From: an uncultured Hungatella sp.
Lineage (GTDB): Bacteria > Bacillota > Clostridia > Lachnospirales > Lachnospiraceae
Assembly (NCBI GenBank): GCA_910588505.1
Contig: CAJUPQ010000111.1
Span: 1 to 7,927 of the forward strand
Length of the DNA: 7,927 nucleotides
Direction of reading: 5' to 3'
The notes below the pieces were generated by a model. It ran no database searches. It saw only the letters and a program-made list of their open reading frames with translations, and had not been told where the DNA came from. The translations under genes were made by a program, and so were the position numbers. Every line of letters begins with the position of its first letter. Position 1 is the first letter of the stretch. Shown here piece after piece: positions 1 to 7,100 of this stretch.

Positions 1-113
1 GAATGTTTGGCATATCTGAACCCGGACAGGACCATCCTTCCCTTCTCTGACTGGCCTCACGACTACCCTCGCCCCTTTGCTCACTCAATTATATATCAAT
101 TTCACAGGAAACC
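1..113 (-). other. Post-terminator leader and possible 5' end of the T-box-regulated gene
   Basis: This stretch follows the T-box terminator on the minus strand and should carry the start of the regulated gene. Two starts stay open to the window edge: a GTG at 60-58 (reads VRPVREGKDGPV...) and an ATG at 35-33 (reads MVLSGFRYAKH). The purine run GAGAAGGGAAGG lies directly before the ATG, closer than a normal ribosome binding site; the GTG has only a weak GAGGG five bases upstream. Neither short peptide is recognisable as an aminoacyl-tRNA synthetase or a biosynthetic enzyme. The true start may lie beyond the window. Confidence 0.25.
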
Positions 114-151
114 AAAAAACGCCCTCCCCATGATCTCTCATGCAAAGGGCG
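114..151 (-). terminator. Intrinsic terminator of the T-box leader
   Basis: On the minus strand CGCCCUUUGCAUGA pairs with UCAUGGGGAGGGCG (14 positions, one G-G mismatch, two G-U pairs), closed by a GAGA tetraloop and followed directly by six U (plus-strand A run 114-119). Its 5' arm CGCCCUUU (151-144) is the same segment that forms the 3' side of the antiterminator, so the two structures exclude each other, as expected for transcription attenuation by a T-box. Confidence 0.93.
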
Positions 152-158
152 AATCTCT

Positions 159-171
159 CCGCGGTACCACC
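159..171 (-). promoter_or_regulatory. T-box core motif (antiterminator bulge)
   Basis: The minus strand reads GGUGGUACCGCGG, matching the conserved T-box core UGGNACCGCG. UGGU is the four-base stretch that pairs with the free NCCA end of the uncharged tRNA; its variable base U predicts discriminator A73. It sits just 5' of the terminator, in the normal T-box position. Confidence 0.95.
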
Positions 172-420
172 TTTTTTATATGACGTCCTGCATACCTGCC
201 CGGACATACAAATCTGTAAATCCGCGCCACACCATATATCTCTCAGGTTCTCTAACGCTGACCAGGCGAAGGCAGCTACTTCCCTTTTCACCGCCCCGGT
301 TCCAAAGCCACCTTCCGCTTCCACTTCCTGAGACCGCCTTACAGCCGGCGGACGGTCCTCTCTGACAGGGTTTTTAAGCGTACTCCTCTTCTTCTCAACC
401 GTTTTTGTTTTCTTTTAAGT

Positions 421-449
421 AATATAGTCAATTTCCCGCTCTTTGTCAA
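421..449 (-). promoter_or_regulatory. Promoter of the T-box leader
   Basis: On the minus strand a perfect -35 TTGACA (449-444) is followed by 17 bases and a -10 TATATT (426-421; 5 of 6 to TATAAT). Transcription should start near 414, about 13 bases before the base of T-box Stem I, leaving a normal-length leader. The -35 box begins only 16 bases after the MATE stop codon, and no terminator lies between them, so read-through from the MATE gene would enter the T-box leader and meet its terminator. Confidence 0.88.
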
Positions 450-465
450 TGCCTATTATATTTTT

Positions 466-1839
466 TTACGCTAAAACTCCCATCTGCCTCTTCACCTTCT
501 TGATCACCACCAGGTAACACACCAGATGGGCCGCAAACGTGATCCCCCAGGACACGGGATAGGATATGTAGAGCGTCTGCAGCGTCCGGTTCATGGCAAA
601 CACGGTATAGATCCACAGCACCCGAAGCCCGCAGGCCCCGGTGAGAGACACGATCATGGGCATCACCGAGTATCCCATGCCCCGCAGACAGCCCACCATG
701 GAGTCCATAAGCCCGCAGACGCAGTAGGTGGTCCCGATGATCCGCAGCCGATTCATCCCATACCGGATCACCTCCCCGTCCGAGGAGTAGATCCCCAAAA
801 GCTGTCTTGCCAGGACCACCGCTCCGCCGCCCATCACAAAGCCCACCATAGTGGTCAGCATGAGACAGTACACAAGGATCCGCCTCATTCGGTCAAACTG
901 CTTTGCCCCAAAATTCTGGCTGGTAAAGCTTAAGGCTGTCTGGTACACCGCGTTCATAGACGTGTACACAAACCCCTCTATATTCTGAGCAGCCGTGTTG
1001 CCCGCCATGGCCACGGAACCGAAGGAATTTACCGAGGACTGGATCAGCACGTTAGACACGGAAAAGATAGCCCCCTGAAGCCCTGCCGGAAGGCCGATCT
1101 TCACAATGGAGCGGGCCTTATTCTTCACCACCCTAAGCTTTCTCAGCTCCAGCCTGTATCCCGCGTCGGTTTTCATCAGACACCGGACAATAAGGAACGC
1201 AGAGACGCACTGGGAGATCACCGTGGCCAGGGCCACTCCAGCCACTCCCATGGACAGGGCGATCACAAAAAACAGGTTCAGCACCACATTGATGATCCCC
1301 GCCATCAGGAGAAAATACAAGGGCCTCTTGGTATCCCCCACAGCCCGCAGAATCGCACTGCCGAAATTATAGATGAGATTCACCGGCATGCCCACAAAAA
1401 AGATCTTCATGTACAGGGCGGACAAAGGCAGCACGTCGTCCGGCGTCCCCATAAGCGTTAAAAGCGGATCTGCCAGCACAACTCCCACCAGGACCAGAAA
1501 AGCCCCGCCCACCGCCGCCATTACCATAGCCGTGTGGACCGTCTCCTCCAGATCCCGCTGCTGCCCCGCGCCGTAAAACCGAGCCACCATCACATTGGCT
1601 CCCACAGACAGGCCGATAAACACATTGACCAGCAGATTGATCAGAGCCGAGGTGGAACCCACGGCTGCCAGGGACTCGCTCCCCGCAAACCGGCCCACCA
1701 CAATGATATCCGCCGCATTGAACAAAAGCTGCAAAATACCTGACAAGATCAGCGGAACGGCAAACACCACGATCTTGATAAAGATCGGTCCACTGCACAT
1801 GTCCATCTCATAAGTCTTCGCTTTCTTTCCCGCTTTCAT
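466..1839 (-). CDS. MATE-family multidrug/organic cation efflux transporter
   Basis: An inner-membrane antiporter predicted to export cationic drugs or metabolites using a Na+ or H+ gradient (family knowledge; the substrate is unknown). The 457 residues match the usual length of NorM/MepA/DinF-type MATE proteins with 12 membrane helices. A short basic cytoplasmic head (1-15) is followed by a first MATE repeat at about 20-215, with VVGRFAGSESLAAVG at 47-61 and LRAVGDTKRP at 164-173. The second repeat, about 245-445, begins at KIGLPAGLQG (247-256) and has the matching loop LRGMGYSVMP at 385-394; the repeated loops reflect the pseudo-twofold fold. The start is supported by GGGAGG (1850-1845) five bases before ATG. 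It lies downstream of the TPR gene, from which it is now separated by a MITE-like insertion; no clear promoter of its own is visible. The family is sure, the subfamily and substrate are not. Confidence 0.95.
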   Translation of the reverse strand: MKAGKKAKTYEMDMCSGPIFIKIVVFAVPLILSGILQLLFNAADIIVVGRFAGSESLAAVGSTSALINLLVNVFIGLSVGANVMVARFYGAGQQRDLEETVHTAMVMAAVGGAFLVLVGVVLADPLLTLMGTPDDVLPLSALYMKIFFVGMPVNLIYNFGSAILRAVGDTKRPLYFLLMAGIINVVLNLFFVIALSMGVAGVALATVISQCVSAFLIVRCLMKTDAGYRLELRKLRVVKNKARSIVKIGLPAGLQGAIFSVSNVLIQSSVNSFGSVAMAGNTAAQNIEGFVYTSMNAVYQTALSFTSQNFGAKQFDRMRRILVYCLMLTTMVGFVMGGGAVVLARQLLGIYSSDGEVIRYGMNRLRIIGTTYCVCGLMDSMVGCLRGMGYSVMPMIVSLTGACGLRVLWIYTVFAMNRTLQTLYISYPVSWGITFAAHLVCYLVVIKKVKRQMGVLA

Positions 1840-1875
1840 AACTTCCTCCCATATTCTCTGCGCAATGATGTACTA

Positions 1876-2037
1876 GAGCGTGTTTGAAAATTGCTTTCTG
1901 ACAGATGTGCGTCACAATTTGTGGGAGATTTGAGCCAAATGAAAGGCGCATAGCGGGCTATGTAACCTGAATTTGGCTCAAATATACCACGAAGTGGGGG
2001 GCGCGCATCTGGCGGGAATGAATTTTCAAACACACTC
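1876..2037. mobile_element. MITE-like non-autonomous element, 162 bp, TA-flanked
   Basis: The ends are GAGCGTGTTTGAAAATT (1876-1892) and, inverted, GAGTGTGTTTGAAAATT (2037-2021), 16 of 17 identical. TA flanks both sides (1874-1875 and 2038-2039), and the wider flank is CTAG on both sides, so a 4-bp CTAG duplication is equally possible. Pairing continues inward: CAGATGTGCG (1902-1911) with CGCGCATCTG (2002-2011), one mismatch; ATTTGAGCCAAAT (1928-1940) with ATTTGGCTCAAAT (1971-1983), perfect; and a central CATAGC-GG-GCTATG (1949-1962). The element is therefore close to one long hairpin. It encodes no transposase, so it would need one from elsewhere. A TA target suggests an IS630/Tc1-mariner type enzyme (inference). 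I see no convincing outward promoter towards the MATE gene. Confidence 0.85.
1928..1983. repeat. Inner inverted repeat and central hairpin of the MITE
   Basis: A perfect 13-base inverted repeat, ATTTGAGCCAAAT and ATTTGGCTCAAAT, encloses a second palindrome at 1949-1962 (CATAGC, two bases, GCTATG). In RNA from either strand this would fold as the tip of the long hairpin. No U-tract follows the stem, so it is not a canonical intrinsic terminator, although it could block or mark the transcript for RNase processing. Confidence 0.8.
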
Positions 2038-2846
2038 TAGGCCATACCCCGGTACTCCTGCTTCCACTCCTCCACCAGCTTAGCGGCTCCCTGCAGCCTT
2101 CTTACCGAGTCCTTCTCAAACAGATCCCCAATATTTTTCACGCCCACAGACTCCTTTGCCGCCTCCTGGGCTTTCTCAAACTCCCGCTTCCATCTCTCTA
2201 GCAGCTCTCCGGACGCCGCGGACCGGTACCGCTCCTTTAAGTCCAGCCCCGAATCCAGCAGCGTCAGGTGATACATCCGCTCCAGGGTGGCCATATCCCT
2301 CCGCTTCTCGTAGGCCTTGTCATAGGCCTCCATAGCCTTCCGAAACTGAAAGACCCGGGCATAGCACGCCCCCAGATTGTTGAGGACCCGGCTGACAAAC
2401 TGGTCGTCCGCCCGCCCGTCCCGCTCCTCCAGGATCTCCTCATACCCGGCGATGGCCCGCCCGTACTGCTTAAACTGAGCCAGGTAATCCGCCTTTCTCT
2501 TGGCGTACTCAAAGACCGACAGCTTTTTAAAGGACTGCAGGGTCTGGCGAAGCTTATTTAACTCTGCGGTAGTATAGTAATTGCACTCCTGCATAAAGAA
2601 AAGCAAAATATCCTCCTGCCTCTCCCCGCTTTTTATCCTCTGCTCCAGCCGGGCCGCCACAAAGCCCATGTCGAACTCATCCCTGATAAAATCCACCAGG
2701 CTTTGATCCATAATCCCGTCCATAAACAGAAGCGGATGATGGTAGACTACATAACAAAATTCCTGGCAGCTATAGATATTGATCCCCAGCTCCTCCAGAT
2801 AAAAGGGACGCTGGGCCCGCTTTTGTCCGCACACGATCACACTCAT
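2037..2846 (-). CDS. TPR-like protein, third gene of the Hsp70-like operon
   Basis: A 269-residue cytoplasmic protein with no signal peptide or membrane segment. Residues 1-60 form a distinct N-terminal part (LEELGINIYSCQEFCYVVYHHP at about 18-38) that I do not recognise as a named domain; residues 60-110 are helical. Two TPR-like units follow: one at about 117-140 (YLAQFKQYGRAIAGYEEILE) and a clearer one at about 153-182, with the TPR pattern N157, L158, G159, Y162, F168, A171, Y175, A178. The C-terminal 210-269 is charged and helical, possibly coiled coil. TPRs usually bind other proteins, so a role as an adaptor for the Hsp70-like neighbour is plausible (inference). The ATG overlaps the stop of the upstream gene as ATGA, implying translational coupling. 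The TAG stop lies exactly at the MITE insertion point, and the deduced pre-insertion sequence carries the same TAG, so the protein is not truncated. Confidence 0.85.
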   Translation of the reverse strand: MSVIVCGQKRAQRPFYLEELGINIYSCQEFCYVVYHHPLLFMDGIMDQSLVDFIRDEFDMGFVAARLEQRIKSGERQEDILLFFMQECNYYTTAELNKLRQTLQSFKKLSVFEYAKRKADYLAQFKQYGRAIAGYEEILEERDGRADDQFVSRVLNNLGACYARVFQFRKAMEAYDKAYEKRRDMATLERMYHLTLLDSGLDLKERYRSAASGELLERWKREFEKAQEAAKESVGVKNIGDLFEKDSVRRLQGAAKLVEEWKQEYRGMA

Positions 2847-4066
2847 AACATAACCTCTTGTCTTAGCACTGCTCCTGTAGAGGGAAATAACTCCCCAAAC
2901 CCCTGGTCCGTCACTGTCACTGTCATGGTCCGCTCATCCAGAAATCCGATCTGGACCAGGACCCGCAACGTCTTCTCTCCCCGTTTGGGAAACCCCTCCA
3001 GCTCCATCCTCACAGTCTTCTTCTTTCTCTGGTCCGGCGGCGTGATCATAAACTCCAGATAATCCTGACCATCCAGAATCAGCTCCACCTCTTTTGCCGC
3101 CTCGTACCAACTGACCCCCGCCTTGGCCAACATCAGCTGATTATCCTGATCCTTATAAAGCACCCGCATGGACACGCTGGAATCCAGACGCCCCTCACAG
3201 ATGCATACGTAGGGGTAAATGCTCTTCTCCCGCAGAAAATCCACGGCCCGGTACGCGGCGCCCCTGGCAAACAGCTCCGTTTCCACATACACCCGCCTGC
3301 GGTTGCACACCAGCTTCATAAACCCTTCCGCCCAGTCCCGCTCCTCAAACCCTTTTCCCATAAGAAACACGGAGGAAAACAGTTTCTTTTGCATCATCCG
3401 GTTTCCGCAGGAGCACAGAATCCTGTCCGCCATCTTTTTCCCTGCCGATGAATTAAGGATATCCAGGCTGAACCCTTCCTCCAGCCTTTCCTTCTCTGCC
3501 ATAACCGTTGTCTGTCTAAGGCCTCTCTGGACTTTCATCTCATAATAGCACAGGCCTTCCCCGGACAGATCGAACATCCCCACCTGGTTATTCCACACCT
3601 CCCGCTTCTGGCTTAACACATAGTACATAAAGCTTTCCGTGTGGCTCATAATGTGAATATCTTCCCCCGCGACCTGCAGATACTCCCCGCAGCCCCGCAG
3701 GCACGCCAAAAGCCGCGTCTCGATCCGCGGCACGGAAAATACCAGCTGTTTTATCTTGTCCGTGTTATACTCATCTTTGGCCAGAGCCACTGCCTGGATC
3801 AAAAAACGCGTCAGCAGCTGGGTTCCGGTGTAACGGATGCCTCCGATGGTGGCTGTGCCGTCCTTGGTCACCAGCTTTACCAGCTTGTCCACCATGACCC
3901 CGCTTCCGGCTAAGGCGCTGGCATAGGCCGGCTCGCCCACCATCCACGATTCTTCCTCCTTTTTTCTGCAGATCACCGTTGGCAGCGTCCAGGATTTCTC
4001 CCCCTGGTCACAGACAAGCTGCGTGTAGGCGTCGCACAGATCCAATCCAAGTATTAGTCCATCCAT
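2843..4066 (-). CDS. Hsp70/actin-fold-like protein (DUF5716-like), degenerate nucleotide motifs
   Basis: A 407-residue protein laid out like a compact Hsp70. Residues 5-18 (ILGLDLCDAYTQLV) match the first phosphate strand of DnaK, but DLGTT is replaced by DLCDA. LPTVICR (28-34) and VGEPAYASAL (43-52) correspond to DnaK TPS and VGxxA segments. IKQLVFSVPR (105-114) resembles VITVPAYF. MFDLSGEGL (164-172) is the second phosphate strand, with D166 kept. VFLMGKGFEERDW (233-245) is the adenosine strand, and ELFARGAAYRAV (264-275) is the second connecting helix. Residues 285-407 are beta-rich, where Hsp70 carries its substrate-binding domain. I recall this family as DUF5716 in Lachnospiraceae (memory, unchecked). 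ATPase activity may be weak or lost. I chose the ATG at 4066, with AAGGA (4078-4074) seven bases upstream; a TTG directly before it at 4069 is in frame but too close to that site. It lies 41 bases after the large gene and overlaps the TPR gene by ATGA. Confidence 0.85.
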   Translation of the reverse strand: MDGLILGLDLCDAYTQLVCDQGEKSWTLPTVICRKKEEESWMVGEPAYASALAGSGVMVDKLVKLVTKDGTATIGGIRYTGTQLLTRFLIQAVALAKDEYNTDKIKQLVFSVPRIETRLLACLRGCGEYLQVAGEDIHIMSHTESFMYYVLSQKREVWNNQVGMFDLSGEGLCYYEMKVQRGLRQTTVMAEKERLEEGFSLDILNSSAGKKMADRILCSCGNRMMQKKLFSSVFLMGKGFEERDWAEGFMKLVCNRRRVYVETELFARGAAYRAVDFLREKSIYPYVCICEGRLDSSVSMRVLYKDQDNQLMLAKAGVSWYEAAKEVELILDGQDYLEFMITPPDQRKKKTVRMELEGFPKRGEKTLRVLVQIGFLDERTMTVTVTDQGFGELFPSTGAVLRQEVML

Positions 4067-4073
4067 CAACTTT

Positions 4074-4078
4074 TCCTT
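4074..4078 (-). promoter_or_regulatory. Ribosome binding site deciding the Hsp70-like start
   Basis: The minus strand reads AAGGAAAAGTTGATGG. AAGGA is seven bases before ATG (4066-4064) but only four before the in-frame TTG (4069-4067). Spacing and codon preference both favour ATG, giving MDGLILGLDL as the N-terminus. Confidence 0.7.
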
Positions 4079-4107
4079 TTTCTTCCTTTATCATTCACCG
4101 ATCTGAT

Positions 4108-7100
4108 CTATATAAGCTGGAACAACTCTTCCACCGCGGCATTTTTCTGCACATATTCCACCATGGCTTCCCGAAGCCCTTCCTCCTCCTTCACGTTCAG
4201 GCACAGGGACATCTGGTTTAGCAGGCTGAATCGGCTGTTTTTATCCTGAGGATCCCGAACGTCGCAGGCAACGCTTCCCTCCCTCACAAGGACTCTCTCG
4301 TCACCCTTATATTCGTAGATCTCGTACTCCATGATCTCCCCCTCAAACAGAACCTTCTGCTTGACAAAGATCCCCTGGTACATCCGCTTCATCTCATCCC
4401 TGTGAAACCGCTCCTCCTGGGGAAGAATCCGGATCTGAAGCTCCACCCTGGAGTCCCTCTGCCCCACATACTGGAACATAGCCTTGTCCATAATATCCTC
4501 CGGGATCCGGATCTGCTGCCCCAAAAGCTTAAAATACGGAAATACCATGCCGTCCTCCAGAAGCTGATCCACGATGATCTGGCACAACCGTTCCTGTTCC
4601 TTAGAAAGCGCCGGAAGGCCGCTGTAATATTTGCTTAAAGCCAGCAGGTAGATGGTGGAGACGCTCCCCTTGTCGATCGTGTTCCAAAGCAGCCCTTCCA
4701 GGTAGGTAAACACCTTCTCCATGGCCGGCACATCATGGAGAAAATACTCCGAACTTTTTATGGTAAAATATGCCCTGACAATACTCTCCCCTGTCTTTTT
4801 TCTGGTGACATACAGGGCAAATACCTGGTCGATCTGCCGCGCCTGTCCCGTAAACATCATCTGTCCCAGCAGCCGCTCCTCCAGGTCGTAGGTCTCCACC
4901 TTTTCCTTGACGCCCTTTAGCAGCACCCCGTACATCTGCTCACAGGTTCCGTTAAAATGCTCGCAGAGATAATCCAGGATCACGCTGTCCGCCTTCCCCG
5001 CCTCATAGACCCCAAAGCCCACAGCCAGGAGAAACTCGTCCTGATCAAACATCTGGTCCAGGATCATCCGGCTGCACAGCTTCTGTAAGCTGTCCTCTTT
5101 CAGGGCAGATCCAAAGCGGACCATCATGTCGTAAGCTTCCTTCATATAGCCGTGGGTTACCAGCGCCTCGCACAGGCTGTCTCTCTGAGGCTTTGACAAA
5201 AATCCCGCGTCCCCTGCCAAGACAGGCAGTATCCTGCTCTCTCCCCCGGGCGCCCCTTCTTTTTTATAGTATCCGATCAATCGTTCCATCAGCTTCTTGC
5301 GGTACAGCGTGTGTAGAGGCAGGCTGCTGATGGCCCGCTCCAAGATCTGCCGCCCTTCCTCGTCCAGCACTTTCTCCGCCGCCTCCTTGCAGGCCGCCAG
5401 AAGGAGCATCGGCTGGTCAGGCTCCATCTCAAAGCATCGCTTCTCCAGCTCCGGCTTATCCAGCACCCTGGTTTTCACATAGCCGATCCCTGTATAACGG
5501 TTGCCGTAAGCGTCCTGGAACAGGATCCTTACCTCCCTGGAAAAGATAGGCACATAGACCACCCCGTCCTCCAAAGGATACACAGCCTCCTCTGTCAGCT
5601 CCTCATAGCAGATCACCACGTATTTCATCCGCTTGTTGGAACAGCTGATGCGGTAGGACCAAAGAAGGGCTGGCAGCGCCCTTGCCAGAGCCGAGTCGAT
5701 CATGTCCGCGTAGATCATCTCCTCATAGATCACCGCCAGACGGCTGCTGATCCTGGACTCCAGGGCCTGCTCCACTGCAAACTGGCTGATGCTGCGCTCA
5801 TACTCCTTGTACACCGAGCTTTCCGAGCTGACATAGCGCACCAGATTTTCGTACAGCGCCTCCCGGCACCCACGCTCCAGATCATGCTCATAGGAAAAAT
5901 ACAGAAGCACCTGCTTTGGTATGGCCTGTTTATAATCTTTAGGCAGAGAGTAGAGAAAATATTCGTACAATCTGGTGAGACTCAGCTGTTTTTTCACCGC
6001 CCGCTCATACCAGATAAAATCCGACTCCCTCTGACAGCCTCCCCGTATCATCAAGCTGCACACCGCTTCCAGGATCTCCGTCCGGTCATAACATTCATAG
6101 AGCTGCTTCAACATCCTGCAGCACAAAGGTTTAAAATGGCGGTTGACCCCTGAAAGCTTAGCCGCCTTCACTGCCAACTCCTCGCTGACCAGATGCCTTT
6201 TTGCCCCAAAATTCAGAGCCTGCAGCTCCATAGCCCCGATGCCGTAGAGAAGCTGGGGCATCTGATTCCAAAGATTAAGAGCCTGCTGGTACATAAAGGG
6301 GCTGCGGCACCCCTCCCCGTAGAGCACTTTCAGCCTGCTTAAAACCTCTCCCGGATTCTCAAAGCTCCAGGTCTCGTCACACACCGTACAGAGATAGAAC
6401 AGAAGGTAATCCGCCTTGCCCTCCTCCACGTATTTGCCCAGCAGCCTGCGCAGGGACTCCATCTTCTCCTTATCCGGGTACACAGACACAGATACATACT
6501 CGTACAGGCAGTACCACTGAGGATCCTCCATGCGCTGCTCCAGGATAATATCCCCACACGCCTCCAAAAACGGCTTGGCCTCCTCATATTTTTTCAGAAG
6601 CGCCATAAGCTCCGCCTGCATCAGGGAGAGGCGGGCCGTCTCTTCCTGTTCCATGGCACCGCTTCCGCTCATGCGCAGCTGCTCTAACTCCTCCGCCATA
6701 AGCCGTTCCAGTTTTTCCTTTTCCCCTCTGCCCGCCTCATATTCCAGGCGCAGGGCCAGATACCGCCCATACCGGCTGTACTTTCTGTGTTCCCCGCTTC
6801 TGTCTCCTCCCGGCATCCCGTGAGCCTCAATATCTATCTCTATAGATTCGTACATGGTCTCCACGGTGATGCTGCCATAGTTTTTCCCCCCGTGAAGGGA
6901 TACGGGATTGATCTCATAGGGAAAACGGCAGATGCCGTCCACAAACTCCTCATCCTGTATGGTCCGGTTCAGGCTCTGGATAAATTCTCCTTCCACCTTC
7001 ACGGTCACAGGCAGATATCCCCAGCCTTCCCTCCTGATCTCCACCACATCGGAAATAATCTGGTCCGAGGCATAGTATTCTCTTTTAAGTCCCTCCACAT

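Larger units (their letters stand above)
114..414 (-). promoter_or_regulatory. T-box riboswitch leader (tRNA-sensing), possibly tRNA-Val
   Basis: A roughly 300-nt minus-strand leader that binds an uncharged tRNA and then lets RNA polymerase pass the terminator. Stem I is visible: base helix CGGUU (401-397) with AACCG (301-297), the S-turn AGUA (384-381), and the upper helix CGCUU (380-376) with AAGCG (320-316). Distal AGAGAGG and GCUG elements lie between the arms. The antiterminator is clear: helix AAAGG (174-170)/CCUUU (148-144), the bulge UGGUACC, and helix GCG (162-160)/CGC (151-149). The specifier-loop 3' side reads GAAGGUGGC (315-307). Counting from the upper helix gives GGU (Gly); counting from the lower helix gives GUG (Val). 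UGGU in the bulge must pair with a tRNA ending ACCA, so the discriminator base is A: this fits tRNA-Val and argues against Gly (U73) and Trp (G73). The T-box call is firm; the amino acid is inference. Confidence 0.93.

Noticed and set aside
85..324. Open frame of 79 codons on the minus strand inside the T-box leader
   Set aside because: It overlaps Stem I, the antiterminator and the terminator, all structured RNA; no ribosome binding site and no protein-like composition.
140..365. Plus-strand frames (140-331 and 180-365) opposite the T-box
   Set aside because: Antisense to a well-defined RNA leader, no start signals; shadows of the structured sequence.
526..933. Plus-strand frame of 135 codons opposite the MATE gene
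   Set aside because: Rich in His, Pro and Gly with no domain; the opposite strand encodes an unmistakable MATE C-terminal half.
1836..2033. Open frame of 65 codons on the minus strand running through the MITE to an ATGA overlap with the MATE start
   Set aside because: It begins with GTG inside the terminal repeat, has no ribosome binding site, and its sequence is dictated by the inverted repeat plus the old intergenic bases. The overlap with the MATE start looks accidental.
1876..2037. The hairpin as an intrinsic terminator for the TPR gene
   Set aside because: No U-tract follows the stem on either strand, and the arms are far longer than in terminators; terminal repeats and TA flanks point to a mobile element.
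4067..4069. TTG as the start of the Hsp70-like gene
   Set aside because: It is only four bases from AAGGA, while the adjacent ATG is seven bases away and is a stronger start codon.
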